A stretch of DNA of 64,000 nucleotides from Allacma fusca (GCA_947179485.1 OX359248.1:56306386-56370385); one strand, 5' to 3'; positions 22,840-34,472 are shown, counted from the stretch's first letter. Notes: generated by a model not told the origin, from the letters alone. A program made the numbers and translations.

Positions 22840-24439
22840 GTAAAGTGATCCAGTTTTAAGACTAGTCTGCACCACGTTAAATTGTATCTCATGCGAACGA
22901 AATACATTTCCTGATAAATTTAAATTAGGATTATCAACATAAATTTAACTATAACGGGGTCGCAATTCGTTATACTTCTAATAAAATAAAACATACTTAC
23001 AGCAGTTAGCTCTAAAATACAGGGCACTTCTGTTATAACATCACTTTTCACTTTCCTACATAAATATTTCATAAATATTTAATTTGTATTACATCCTTTG
23101 TAATTATACAGTGCGCCCTTGTAGCAAAGAACTGATTTCTATCATACCCTTCTGATACTGACAATACTTTCACAGGATATTTCTATGTTTTGAACAAAAC
23201 ATAAGTTAGTACTCCCTTAGTAAAAGCTTCACCGAAACCAAATTATTCTTTTACAGTACAGGTAAAAGATAGTAAATTCTCGGCAACGTTTTTGTCAGTC
23301 AAAACGAATTTCATTTGTCCAGCTTTATTCTTAAGTATCTCTTAAAATCAGCTGCCCGCACATTGTAAAAAAGGATGGCAGGACGGAGTAATTACATTCT
23401 TGAAATGTTTTGAGGAATAATTATTATAAACAGGAATTAAATTTGCACTCTATGGTAAAACAGCCGGCGATCAAATAATTTCGTTATTTAGAGGGCTCCT
23501 GCATACTGAAGTTGGACTGTGTGTAAAGCTTAAAAAAGAATTTTTAGAAAAGGAATTTGAACTACTGCTGTAATATCATGTTACATTGGCATGAATATTT
23601 CATGCGTTTGAAAACAAGAATCAGGGGATTAATGACGTGACGCATGAAAGGCTGGGACTTGATATTAGAATTTGTGACAAAATTTTCTAGCCCTAGCCGA
23701 AGAAGGTTACAAAGGGAGGGAGCTTTAATTCCCCTCTCAATTCAACTCGTGCAATTTGCATTAGCAAGGTCAAAAAATGTGACTTGGACAGGGGAGAAAT
23801 ACAAGTCAAAAGTAAGTAAAATGAATGAGTGGAACTCAAAGGAAGGAACAAAAGTCATAAATTGGTTAAATTTTCACAACCAGCCAGAATTTCCATAATT
23901 TCAACGTCCTCCCACAGGAACTTCAAGTAATCACAACACTCACACATTTTCCCCGCTCACAAAAACTAACTTTTATATCAAGATTTACGATTCCCAGAAA
24001 CACTAATGATTATTATTATACAAAGTAGAACCTCCTTATAACGGCTCTCAAGGTGGACACACGATTCCTTTCCTCAGGATGTGAACTTTTCTTAAACAAG
24101 TTTCATTGTCACTGGCACATCGTTACTGTACACTACAAATTTAAACATGGTGCATATGTTCTTTCAATTTGGTTTGGAAAGGTCGCAATGATCCGTCGTA
24201 ATAGAACTTATTGCAGGAACCACAGTATATTCGGTATATGATATGTGCTCGTTGTTCTTCTTTGTCTTGAAGTCATCATCTATGTATTCTGGGATTGTAC
24301 ATTTGTGCATCTCTTTCACTACTTTGTTCACATTTGTAGTTAAAGACTTGGTGTCGCAATCGTTAGAACTCTTTCGTTGGTGTTGAACTGACATTGAGAC
24401 TGTTTCTGTATCATTCTGATCATGCGTTTTACAATTAAA
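22840..24439. other. No recognised gene
   Basis: AT-rich. A dispersed motif, AGTAGAACCTCCTTATAACG, is at 24025-24044. The 84-codon frame at 23644-23898 matches nothing I know and has no supporting context. Confidence 0.45.
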
Positions 24440-24760
24440 TTTTTGGGGTGTTGATATTGTTGTAATATTTTAATTGCGCGTAGAATTTCATCTTCATTAT
24501 AATTTTCGTGGCAGATGGTGAACGCTCATCTATCATCGTCCTGCCTCAATTCTGCTAACGTGATTAGAGGTACTGTAATTCAGGCAAAGAACCTTTCTAA
24601 TGAAGGTCAGAACTGATTCTAGAGTCTCGTCGTTCCCCAAACCCCATACACATGCTGAATACAGCTTAGACGTACAAATTGAATCAAATATTTTTATAGT
24701 TGATTGCCATGAGTTACATTCGATATTTTGATTATCTTCAACACTTCTGACTTGGATACA
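24440..24760 (-). pseudogene. LINE ORF2 C-terminal fragment (relic)
   Basis: Minus strand from about 24720: a WQSTIKIFDS block, SKLYSACVWGLGNDE, LTFIRKVLCLN, then a SNHVSRIEAG block in another frame. This corresponds to LLYSAAVWALGYE ... SNHSIRLESG in the LINE at 4279-5163, so it is a fragment of the same broad family. Frame breaks are present. Confidence 0.55.
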
Positions 24761-26095
24761 TTTGATTTCTTTTAAAGAAATTAGCTGTTAGTTTAAAAGA
24801 CAATAGTTATGTGCATACATCACTACCCTCTTTTCTATTTCCCAAAGAAAATCTATGCTCGAAACTATGCTTTAATAAGCTGTATAATGTTTAAGTGATA
24901 ACTTAACCTTATCTAATTTACCTACCATTATATGATTTGACTAATTGTAAGATCTGAAAAATTCAATACATAACCGTAAGTACAAATGATAGAATGAAGT
25001 GCTTACAGCTCGTCCGAACCATTGTGGTAACCGAAATTTCCCTTTCAAAAGATTTCGCTTTTGGAATTAGCAAAATGTTTTCGGAATGAAAAAACCGTAA
25101 ATTTAGATCTTTTTTTATTTCGGAGGACCTCCGTGATTTTTTGATCTTCATACCAAGTGTTTGTAAATAGAGCCAAGTAATTGATGAGACCTGAGCCAAA
25201 TTTGCTTTCGCATCAAGAAACGTGCACACCGATTCAAACAATAAAATCGATCTTTACGATTAAAATTTTGTTGGGCGCAGACTGATTTACATGCTGTACG
25301 ATCTGAACAAACAGGATTCAGCTAACCACGAGATCCATCTAGGGGAGATTTCTAAAACAACTGGATTCAATTTTGACAGGCGGGTCAAAACTCTTTTAAC
25401 ATGCTTCGTTGCGATGATATGTAGGAGTGAGATTAATTTGTTGGAACTGTGACACGAATTTATAAACAATGACTGTAGTTTTTGGGCGTTATTGGGGAAT
25501 TTATTGTAACTGTAAAAATGTACCAGGTGTTCTCAGGTATCAATTCAATGTAAGATTCGATCCACAGAATCTTTCAATAAATTTGGAATCCGCATATACC
25601 AGCATGGCGAAATCTAGCAAATTCCGAAATTCCAGTACCAACAAATCATAGTTATCCTAATATCCCGCCATCCGCTAGATCGGCGACAAATTCAGTGTTC
25701 TACATCTGCATGACCACTTTTCCCTACACCGCCAATTTCGTACCACCCTGAAAAATTGAGTCCGCCCCTGATAAACTTATAATATCTGCGTCTACTAATT
25801 GCCAGTCGCGTTTTAATGCTATATTCGTTGGTTTCTTTATAAACTAATAATTTAGTCTGATTACTTATTGCTCTTCGACTATTTATTGCTTTTGGGATGC
25901 TAATTATAAGCTGTGTTAATTATTATTTAAAGTTTAAAATTTATTAAAAATTGATATTTAGAAATAATTAGGCACTACGAAATATGCATGAGCGTATGTA
26001 CCTAAGTTATTGGGAATACTTGCTCTTCCAAGTGTACTGCTTATGGCAGCTAATAGCAGTTCTTTATTCTGTAGAAACTGGTTGTACATACAAGA
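24761..26095. other. No recognised gene
   Basis: Short frames only. Nothing recognised on either strand. Confidence 0.5.
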
Positions 26096-26460
26096 TCAAG
26101 ATTTGTTTTGAAGGCTGACAATAATTTTCAATTCTGAGAGGGCGCTATCAACTTCGAGAGAATTTCTCTGGTCGGTCCATATTTGTCGCATTAGCGAAAA
26201 TATTCTTTCAGCATCTGCATTGCTGCAATTGACACTCAAAATCATGGATATCAGCTTGAAAAGCTCAGAATTCTTCGTCCCATTTTCTTCGAAAAACTTT
26301 ACGTATTTTTCAGGAAAAGAGAGATTTGTATTCAATAGATTCTTTCAGTTTATTAGCAAAATCTGATAATTCAGTATTCTGGAAACATTTTGTCAACGGC
26401 CACCCGAGCTGATTTGGCTGCTTCTATTAGGTGTTGAAATAAAAACGATTTTTCTAGGCT
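26096..26460 (-). pseudogene. hAT transposase C-terminal region (relic), cut by Harbinger element
   Basis: The minus-strand reading starts SLEKSFLFQHLIEAAKSA at about 26456, meets a stop near 26380, and continues as 79 codons (26335-26096): SFPEKYVKFFEE, then NCSNADAERIFSLMR, then IWTDQRNSL and LSELKIIV. The N-A-x-A-E-R-x-F-S-x-M block followed by R-N-x-L is the hAT dimerisation signature. The coding sense runs up to 26460, where the TAA target of the PIF-Harbinger element lies, so the element appears to have inserted into this transposase. Confidence 0.7.
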
Positions 26461-26939
26461 AACGGTGGTATTCAAGTTACATTTAAATACTAGCACTAAC
26501 ACTAGAATTAGATTCAGCGTGAGTCAGAGAACGAGTGTGAGTACTAGTGGCAATGGAATACAAGTTTCCACCACTCAAAAATAAAACCAGCACACACGTG
26601 AGTGTCCTTACAGTCGGGAAACATGTGAAGTAATTATGTACAAGTAGTTAGTTACCTGCATTAAAGAAAGATTCGTTTAAACAAACAAATTTCATTCTAA
26701 GACAAATATATGACAATTTATTATTTTTTAAATTTTCACACAAAATGACACAAACTACCTACAATGATTCTCCCCAAAAACATCAAATTCTGGACAAGTT
26801 AGTTTTCTGCTCTAGTTTCTTACCTTTACATCCGAACGAGGATTTTTAATTTCCTTTGTGAAATCTCATGAAAACGTTATTGAAAACAAAAAAATCAATA
26901 GTTTTCAACGAAGCCAAAGAAAAGGTATGAGAAGAACTG

Positions 26940-27300
26940 GTATTCAATATTCGATACGGAATTCAACTCCCATACTTCAACCGACAATTGTAAATATTTT
27001 GAATATGATTCGGGGAACGGATAGTTGAGAAATGAAACCCGTGTCCGCAATCACTCATTGGAATGACCCAGTGGCCAAAACTCTTAATGCGACAAGTATC
27101 TGAACAATAATTGGAACATATCCACCTTTAGATGATAGTGACTGCGTTGTGACAATCGGTAACAGGAACGCAGAAACAAAAGTATTCTTAAATCAAAATC
27201 TCTCCCGAAATGAAATGCCACTGAAAAGTTCCAAAGGATTTGATAAATCTTTTAAATACCTACATAAAAGTATTAACTACCAAAAAAAACTAAATATTTG
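26940..27300 (-). pseudogene. Harbinger transposase relic, diverged second copy
   Basis: This segment is a direct repeat of 27440-27700. Shared blocks include ATGATTCGG.GAACGGAT, TCCACCTTTAGATGATAGT, GGTAACAGGAA.GCAG and AAGGATTTGATAAATC. It is more broken than its partner. Confidence 0.6.
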
Positions 27301-27419
27301 ACAAAACCAGGCAAAATAAGTGATGTGTATAATGTGTGTTTACGAATTTTTTCCTAAAAGTTTGCAATTCCATAAAACTTCCATAAACTAAAAACACTTC
27401 TCACTGATTGAACGTTGCT

Positions 27420-27773
27420 TCAGTTTGGAAATTTAATGAATCGAGACTGCAACGAACTCGAAATTGTACATACTTTGATTATGATTCGGTGAACGGATGG
27501 CTGAGAAATGCAATAAATTACTGATTTCGATAGGTCTCTCAAACATAACTGGAATGTGTCCACCTTTAGATGATAGTAACTGAGGTTTGACAATTGGTAA
27601 CAGGAATGCAGCACTTCGGTTTCATTAAATCGAAATCTCTCCCTAAATAATTTGTCACTGAAAAGTTCGAAAGGATTTGATAAATCTTTCAAATGCCTGA
27701 TTTTCAGTTTAAACAGATTTTCAAACTTTTGGAGGCGTTCAAGTCGCTTATAGGTTATGCTACATTGCTGCAT
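27420..27773 (-). pseudogene. PIF-Harbinger transposase N-terminal part (relic)
   Basis: 117 codons open on the minus strand. NPFELFSDKLFRERFRFNE matches the N-terminal block of Harbinger DDE transposases (N-P-x-E, then F-x-x-R-[FY]-R). ISQPSVHRII and SRFIKFP match the helix-turn-helix block just before the first catalytic aspartate (S-Q-x-S-V-x-R-I-I, then F-I-x-F-P). The catalytic core is missing after FIKFP. This protein part would bind element ends in an intact element. Confidence 0.75.
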
Positions 27774-28029
27774 CTTTATTTTAAATAAGTCTCAATTGAC
27801 GCATGGACGTAACTACAAGCGAGTAAAGAATCTAGTGACCAAATTGGTGACTTAACTCGTCACTCACTAACGGGAGTGCGAGGTGCCGGTGAGTGCGGGT
27901 TGAGAAAACTCAACCTGAATACCAAAACTTCACTCGCACTCAAAAATTTGTGAGTTGCGTGCGGATTTGAGTGGGAGTGTGGCAACCTGAATACCACCCT
28001 AAGGATGCTCACTTTTTTGTGGTAATTGT

Positions 28030-28785
28030 TAGGGATGTTCCACAAATGGCGTCATTCAAAAATATGGCAAATTACGACTGACTGACTGGATGATCATTCG
28101 TCGTCACAACGAAGGGTGACTGACTGTATATGAGGTCTAGTATACATGGGTATAGTGCAATTCCACAGGGTGTATTGTTATTTAAAACTGCGCTCGTTTG
28201 CAATAATTAACCATTGCAATAACACTTAGCTTTGTTTACCTCGTTTTCATTGTCGAAATTTTGTTATTTGCCATCGGTAATAAACTAATTGCACCAATTC
28301 TTGCGCAAAATCTTCTAGGTCGCAGGTCATAGGAAGTGGGTAAATCATTCGGTCAGTAATTTTATAACATATTAGTAATAAATAACAAATACTTTTTACG
28401 TTAAGAACAAATTTTCATTTGCAAAATTTCGAAAATGTACTTGGTTTGCATCTCACCTCTTCAAGTAAACAAAATCACAAATTGGCGAAGTGATGTATTG
28501 TAGTAAAACACAGAATAGAAAAACTTACTTTACAGGCTGAAGGATGTATGTAGGGTTTAATTAACAGCTTTTTTAATTTGAAAATTCACTCAAATCGAAC
28601 GTGACTACGTATAGTGACTACGCCACCTTTTGATGGCACATGAATTAACATGTGTTTATATGTGACAATTAAAAAAATGACGTCATGTTATGAAGAGGGG
28701 ACTGACTGAGTACGTCATGCGTAATCATGCACAGACAATATGACTGACTGACTAAATGCATGCCGTCATTTGTGGCATATCCCTA
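28030..28785. mobile_element. TIR element with GACTGACTGACTG subterminal repeats
   Basis: The left end TAGGGATGTTCCACAAATGG and the right end (reverse complement TAGGGATATGCCACAAATGA) agree at 17 of 20 positions. ACTGACTGACTG runs occur about 45-60 bases inside each end. The flanks GTAATTGT and ACTACATG do not match, so a duplication is not supported. By its ends it is hAT-like. No coding relic was seen. It begins 27 bases after the Harbinger element. Confidence 0.55.
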
Positions 28786-29340
28786 ACTACATGGTTTATG
28801 GCCTAGCGCAAAAGTCCGTTTTAATTTTTAAAAGTAAAAGGTCCACCTGTTTACCTTAAATATTCTCATACTAAACTCCAGAAAAAAATTCATTTTATTA
28901 TCTCGGGGAGACTTGCTCATTTGTAAACAAGGGCTCTAAATGGACTTTATGTTTGATTAATGTTGTTGCAATATTGCATATTACTGGTCTTAGGTTATGG
29001 AGCTACTTGTGACTAACCTTTGTTAATCTGAGACTGAGTAAACAACTTTGATCAATAATAGTCATTTTCTGGGCTATTGAACCGATTACAACGAAGAAAT
29101 TATTGTCAAAAACAGACCAAAATGTTTTTTATAAAATATTATAGTTTGACTACTGAAGGTTTTCCATTTTACAATTAATTAAAGACAATTAAAATACAAG
29201 GAAGATATGCACATTTTATCAATGAATTGGAACTTTAAAACTATTATTTACGTTATTTTCAGGACAAAGACGGGAAAACCTTGAAAAACTTGTTTTTCAA
29301 GGTTTTTGTACTTTTTACAATTATGTCAACCAGGAAACCT
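28786..29340. other. No recognised gene; short hairpin at 29279-29302
   Basis: AT-rich. CCTTGAAAAA and TTTTTCAAGG form a perfect inverted repeat at 29279-29302. The last part may belong to the hAT fragment into which the next LINE inserted. Confidence 0.45.
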
Positions 29341-29356
29341 AATACTTACCTGTACC
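29341..29356. repeat. 16-bp target-site duplication, left
   Basis: AATACTTACCTGTACC, identical to 30811-30826. Confidence 0.92.
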
Positions 29357-30715
29357 CACACTAGACCATTTGACATTACAGAAGGCGTACTTCAAGGTGA
29401 CATTATGAGCCCATTGCTTTTCGCAATTTATATAAGTGACCTCGACAGATTTTTGACTGACAGAGGGGCAACACCTATTGGACTTGGGGGCACTGATGCG
29501 ATACACCACTTATTACTAGCAGACGACAATGTCACACTAGCGGACACAAAAATCAGTCTCCAGACAAAAATTAATATAATCTCGAATTACTGCTCAACAA
29601 ATCACCTAACTCTCAACCTTAACAAAACTAAAATTATTGTTTTCCGGAATGGCGGCAATTTGCTGAAATCGTGGAAATGGTTTTATAGGGGGGAGCCAAT
29701 CGAAGTTGTCAACTCATATACTTATTTAGGTATACCCTTTACTCCATCTGGCAAATTCCGTTTGGCTGCGAACTCAATGAAAAATAAATCCCTCGCGCAC
29801 ATTACTCCTACAATCAGACTTCTTCAAAAGACAAAAACTGACTCCTGGGTTGGCCGGACAAAACTTCTCGACTCAATTATAATGCCATCATTGTTGTATG
29901 CAGCGCCAATATGGGCGCTTGATTTCCCGAAGGTCGTTGAAATTCCTCAAAATAGGTTTATTAAACAATGTTTATGGCTACCAGCTAGAATACCATCTCA
30001 CATCCTTCGTATTGAAACTGGTCGCAGAAGAGTTTATGCAAATATTCTGATCCTCGCTATTAGGTTCTGGTTCCGAATCTTGATAATGCCGGACACCCGG
30101 TTGACAAAAATATGTTATAGGCGTCTTTTGTTAAAAAATCCCAAAAATAGCTGGGTCTCGCACATACAAAATATTTTGTACAAAATTAATATGGCTGCTG
30201 TCTGGGAATTTCAATCGGCAGAATATCTCTCACATTATTTTAATGTCATCAGCTCTTCTATTCATGATCTGTATACAGACTCCGACTTAGAACTCTCGAG
30301 AAGTGACAAACTATCCCCGCATTCTTACTATCGCATTAAGAACCACTTCTCCACCTCAAAATACCTTCTCTTAAACCTTCCTATTATATACCATAGAACA
30401 ATGGCTAACTTAAGGTTAGACTCACGGCGTATCTACGGGAGAAATTGTAAATGTATTTTCACCACCCCGGAAAATTGCAACTACTGTAACTTAAATGAAG
30501 CTGATAATATAATACATCTTCTCGCTAAATGTCCTCACTTTACCCCCTACAGAAACTCCATTAGTAAGTATAATCTATCTAACTTTAACAACGATTCATT
30601 TTTATCATTTGTCAAATCCACCTCTTCTGAAGTTATTTGTGATATTGTTAATTATATATCCAAATGTATTAAATTAAGACACTTGCATGGTAACTACCAC
30701 TCTGATTTATTTTAA
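29357..30715 (+). CDS. LINE ORF2 C-terminal half (truncated)
   Basis: 452 open codons from the insertion point to TAA at 30713-30715. It contains GVLQGDIMSPLLFAIYISD (29384-29440, RT motif before the catalytic site), LLLADDNVTLAD (29512-29547, catalytic aspartates), YTYLGIPF, a LLYAAPIWALD block, HILRIETG, and the CCHC knuckle NCNYCNLN ... HLLAKCPHF at about 30475-30540. The first catalytic aspartate block and the whole endonuclease are missing. Any upstream ATG (29306) lies in flanking DNA and is irrelevant. Confidence 0.85.
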   Translation, partial: HTRPFDITEGVLQGDIMSPLLFAIYISDLDRFLTDRGATPIGLGGTDAIHHLLLADDNVTLADTKISLQTKINIISNYCSTNHLTLNLNKTKIIVFRNGGNLLKSWKWFYRGEPIEVVNSYTYLGIPFTPSGKFRLAANSMKNKSLAHITPTIRLLQKTKTDSWVGRTKLLDSIIMPSLLYAAPIWALDFPKVVEIPQNRFIKQCLWLPARIPSHILRIETGRRRVYANILILAIRFWFRILIMPDTRLTKICYRRLLLKNPKNSWVSHIQNILYKINMAAVWEFQSAEYLSHYFNVISSSIHDLYTDSDLELSRSDKLSPHSYYRIKNHFSTSKYLLLNLPIIYHRTMANLRLDSRRIYGRNCKCIFTTPENCNYCNLNEADNIIHLLAKCPHFTPYRNSISKYNLSNFNNDSFLSFVKSTSSEVICDIVNYISKCIKLRHLHGNYHSDLF

Positions 30716-30810
30716 GGTAAAAAACTCTGTTTGTAACTCAAGGATGATATGGGAGCTGCCCGATAAGATTCCTAATAAATTCATTCATTCATTCATTCAT
30801 TCATTCATTC
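29357..30810 (+). mobile_element. 5'-truncated LINE with (ATTC)n tail
   Basis: Bounded exactly by the perfect 16-base duplication. It begins inside the RT palm and ends in a run of about nine ATTC units (30779-30810). The coding part is uninterrupted to its stop, so the insertion is recent compared with its surroundings. Confidence 0.92.
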
Positions 30811-30866
30811 AATACTTACCTGTACCAAAATACCCGGGTAGAACCTGCACCAGTAAAGGGCACTAT
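30811..30866 (-). mobile_element. End of a hAT element related to 21539-22831
   Basis: On the minus strand the end reads TAGTGCCCTTTACTGGTGCA, then GGTTCTACCCGGGTATTTTG and GTACAGGTAAG. The end of the element at 21539 reads TAGTGCCCCTCATGGGTACA, then GGTTTTACCCGGGTATTTGG. The LINE at 29357-30810 inserted in this copy; its right target duplication (30811-30826) lies inside it. The other end of the hAT copy was not found. Confidence 0.6.
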
Positions 30867-31399
30867 TTTGAATACAGTAGCTTATTTCAACAACAGTCTC
30901 TCAAATTAGTTTTGAACGCTAGGTTGAAGTAAATTTTATAAAACTATCTAAGCTATCCAAAAGTTCCGTACGTTCAGAATTGGGGGTATGTCGATACATA
31001 TTGAAGTTGTCTTATTTTAACCAAGTGTCAGTGAAAAAGTTATTTGAAAGCACAGGGATAGTAGGAAATTGTAGGGGGTTTATATACGTGTATTTTAAGA
31101 TAACGAGGGCCCTCATGAGTGCGAGGGAGAGGGATGTATTTTAAAAGTAGCACCTCACGAGGGTGAGGACGAGGACAACCCGTAACGTTTCGCTCGATTG
31201 ATGACGAGGGAGAGTTCGAGTAGGCTATATTGCATCTCTCGCACAAAGAGGCAGACGGATAGAAAAATGCCCATCTATGATTTGGAGTTACGCGTACAAT
31301 GATTCTCGATCATTTTGAGCACAAAAGAATTTCTAGAATGTAATTTGACATTTGAATCATTGGAGCATTGATTTCAAAAGCAACTGGTAATGTAAAATA

Positions 31400-31930
31400 A
31401 GACTATGGAGGAGTCTTGCAGCCCGTTATGAAATATGGTGGCAACAATGGTGAATCTGCGAAAGAGCATTTGTCCAATATGTTTTTGGTAAAAAAAATAA
31501 CTGACAAAGCTACTACCATCCTACATGTTTTACTGGATAAATCAAACGCTGGCAACAGGAAGGTAAATAATTTGCTGAATTGCTGACCTTCGCGAATTGG
31601 TTGAAAAAAACTGCGCGTATATTTCAGCTGACTAAAACGACCTTCGAACTAGTAGATTCCAGGGGAAAAAAGGTTGGAGACCAGTCTGCAAAATTCCCGG
31701 CAAGAAGAGGGAGTCAGTTGGAACCACCACAGAAGAGTCAACGCTACAAAAGTCCGAGACTGTTGAAGTTCAGAATCAGAAGAATCCTTGTCCGTATTGC
31801 AGAACCTGGAGTGATCAAGTGTAAAATATTCGTGTCAGATGAGGTGCTACAAGAAGTGAGAAAATTCTGAACCAGAAACTTTGTTTTGGCTGCCTTGAAA
31901 AGGGTATTTCATTGCCACACCAGATGAGTG
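31400..31930 (+). pseudogene. Possible BEL/Pao-type gag zinc-knuckle relic
   Basis: A broken plus-strand reading has KNPCPYCRTWSD at about 31775-31810, two stops, then ATRSEKILNQKLCFGCLEKG at about 31847-31906. BEL/Pao gag proteins end with a C-P-x-C knuckle, a conserved R then L-C-F-x-C-L-x-x-G-H block, and this resembles that order. The frame is damaged and the histidine block is shifted. The 96-codon frame at 31580-31870 is another phase of the same stretch and is not itself a gene. Confidence 0.35.
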
Positions 31931-33323
31931 TTAATTGTAATTAATTAAAATCTCCAAAAAACGTTACTGCAAGGACACGCGAACTCCACATAATAACCTT
32001 GGTAATAGTTTGACATAATACAACATCAACTATTAGTCCAAGCAGGCAAGCAGGGATCACCATAGGGTTGTTCACAAAGAACGTACAAGTTCCACCATGG
32101 CGTCATGTAGAAATGACTACCTGGTTTTACCTTGTGATGGCTTTCTTGTAGCTTTACGAGTTGTTTATTTATTTAATCGCTCACCGTGAATACTTTCCAA
32201 ATTATTTTTCCCGGGTTAACTATTAATTTTTTTAAAGTAAAAAGTGAGCAAGTCCTGTACCTGCAAACGGAATTTGCTTAAATCGGTGCATTACACGGAT
32301 TTTTATTTTCTTATCTGGCAAGAAAGTTATCTTCCATTGAAATTTTCTTCGTAAAAATCCGGCAGTTGTATTGGATGAATTACCCAAGAATGGAATCTGA
32401 ACTTACTTGGTGTCTTCTTCGTGGTTTTCTTCTCTTTCTTCTGTTTTATTTCAAGGTGAGAGTCAGTAATAGTTATTAGAGAGCGGTCATTTCTTGCGGA
32501 TAAATTAGACTGATTGATTAGATTGGGTATATACATTAGGTTAGATGCTTTGAATTTTAAACACATTCTATTCATTCGTGTCCAAATTAAGGAAGACGGA
32601 TATCTATTCCAACAGAAAATTACCAAAGCAGGGCATGTTAAATAAGTAAAATGCGTAACTGCGTTGCGCTATGAGCCTCGCAATAGTGCTAGTAGAGTTA
32701 AGAAATGATGAAATTTTGTATTTAATCTTATGATTTCAAGTATATTTATTATTATTATTATTATTTAATGTTGCGTGGAACCCATTAATTCAGAAAATTC
32801 TAACTGCTAGTTTTTTAAAAAATAACAATCGTCAATAATTATTTTTTAAAAAATTGTATATTTTTTCCATTGTGTGAATTTATCTGTCACTTGCTTTTTA
32901 AAGCCTGAGGATGACAGTCTGTTAGATGTCGAATGCTTGCATATAATTTAGCTTGTTTATTAAAGATTAACCACGTAAACCAAAGATATGGATTCGATTA
33001 TTCAAGTATATTGTTTAGTATCATTAGGAGACCCTTAAAAAAATATCACGTTTATTTGGTGGAAAATTTTGACGGGCTACTAAGGACATTCAGTATTCGA
33101 ATCGCTTTAAGTATTTACTAGTAAAAGCCCTGTGCTTCACAGGGACAATTACTTGAGAATTGTGATACTACACAAAACAGTAAATGGCTATAGAACCCGT
33201 ATCAAGACCTGTCGAGAAGGCTCAATTTTAATATCCCGCTTCGCCGGGCAATTGGGCAAAGTAATCTGATATAAGACATGTGACCTATTAATTGTAAGAC
33301 TAACAATTTATTCGTTTCATATA
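31931..33323. other. No recognised gene; (TTA)n microsatellite at 32745-32766
   Basis: Nothing recognised apart from a short ATT/TTA repeat at 32745-32766. Confidence 0.45.
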
Positions 33324-33331
33324 GCTAGTTG

Positions 33332-33911
33332 CAGACCTTCCAAATGAAATAGCCTTCCTTCAAACCTTCGAAGGCAATTTTTTGAAAAAACGCATTCCTT
33401 CACCCTTCTATTAAAGGAAGCCTTCAAAATATTTTGCCTTCCTTCAGCCCTACTTTACTTATTAATTTAATGCCTCCAGCCTTCAGCCTTCAAAAAATAT
33501 CAGCCTTCCTTCCTATTCAGCCTTCATAACACGAAATACCATAGCAATGCATTTAAACAACCCTTTTGCAGGTAAAACACCTAAAAATCAGCGATACAAT
33601 TTACTCAATTGAGTTGAGTCTCATTGTGCATATAACTATACATTTGTGCATTTGTAGTGTTTTTAGTGCACTCTCATTGTTGTATTTGTAACTATATATT
33701 GTCGTTCATTGCATGCGTGAAGCCTTCTAAGTAGCAGAAGGCTACTTTATATACTTCCTTCCTTCGTCTTCCGTTTTCTGTTAATACTAGGAAGCCTTCC
33801 TTCAGCCTTCCCGAATTAATACAGCCTTCCCTTCCCAACTCTGGAAAATTGATATTCCGCCTTCAATGAAGCCTTCATTGAAGGCTAGCCTTCGAAGGCT
33901 GGACATGTCTG
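33332..33911. mobile_element. hAT-like MITE with GCCTTCCTTCA repeats
   Basis: Ends CAGACCTTCC (left) and GGACATGTCTG (right, reverse complement CAGACATGTCC) are imperfect inverted repeats. The flanks GCTAGTTG (33324-33331) and GTTAGTTG (33912-33919) match at 7 of 8 positions, the hAT duplication length. The whole interior is packed with CCTTC and GAAGG words (AGCCTTCCTTCA and variants). No transposase relic was seen. Length is 580 bp. Confidence 0.65.
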
Positions 33912-33919
33912 GTTAGTTG

Positions 33920-34389
33920 ACATTACATCATCAAAAAAATTATGGTACAACGCTCCGGCCCACTAACGTTCTCTCCCAAACTCAATATTTGGCTATATAC
34001 GTGGAATTTAACTAATCCCTTGATCAATTTAATACCAATATTCCATTGTTACTAAATCTTGCTGTTGCATCACTGTATGGTACTTCGCCCCTTAGTGGAT
34101 CAGCACAACGTGTTGATCAAATATGATTTTTTATTATTTTATTATAATTTATAAATAGTTCAGTTGCACCGTAATATGTAACTGAAACCTCCGACACTCT
34201 ACTAATTATTTAAAATAGGAAAAATGAAAGGAATTCATATTAGCACAACACTTTTCACGTGCTATAGTCACTAAAATTCATGGTTCTACAAATCAGTCTT
34301 TATTGCCTAATGATACTTTTAGGGGATATAAAGATCAATTGTATGAATGTTAAGACTTTTAATTAAAAACTAGTGAGCAAATAGATTAA
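33920..34389. other. No recognised gene
   Basis: AT-rich spacer between the hAT MITE and the full-length LINE. Confidence 0.5.
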
Positions 34390-34403
34390 GCAATACAGTA
34401 GTT
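34390..34403. repeat. 14-bp target-site duplication, left
   Basis: GCAATACAGTAGTT, identical to 39096-39109. Confidence 0.9.
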
Positions 34404-34430
34404 CAATTCAATTCAATTCAATTCAATTTA
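34404..34430 (-). repeat. (GAATT)n 3' tail of the LINE
   Basis: Five TTCAA units on the plus strand end at the duplication. The tail unit differs from the CATA and ATTC tails of the two plus-strand LINEs. Confidence 0.85.
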
Positions 34431-34472
34431 TTAATGTCATTCGGGTCTCGCCCATAACACAATTTTGTTACA

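Larger units (their letters stand above)
26463..27999. mobile_element. PIF-Harbinger element
   Basis: TIRs CGGTGGTATTCAAGTTAC (left) and the reverse complement of CAACCTGAATACCACCC (right) match closely. The flanking TAA is present on both sides (26460-26462 and 28000-28002), the TWA target typical of PIF-Harbinger. GAGTG-rich repeats lie near both ends. Two transposase relics lie inside on the minus strand. Length is 1537 bp. Confidence 0.8.

Noticed and set aside
24164..24394. 76-codon minus-strand frame next to the LINE fragment
   Set aside because: It could be continued LINE sequence, but I could not match it to any LINE block and did not annotate it.
28022..28793. 8-base duplication around the TIR element at 28030-28785
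   Set aside because: GTAATTGT and ACTACATG do not match, so no duplication is claimed although the TIRs are good.
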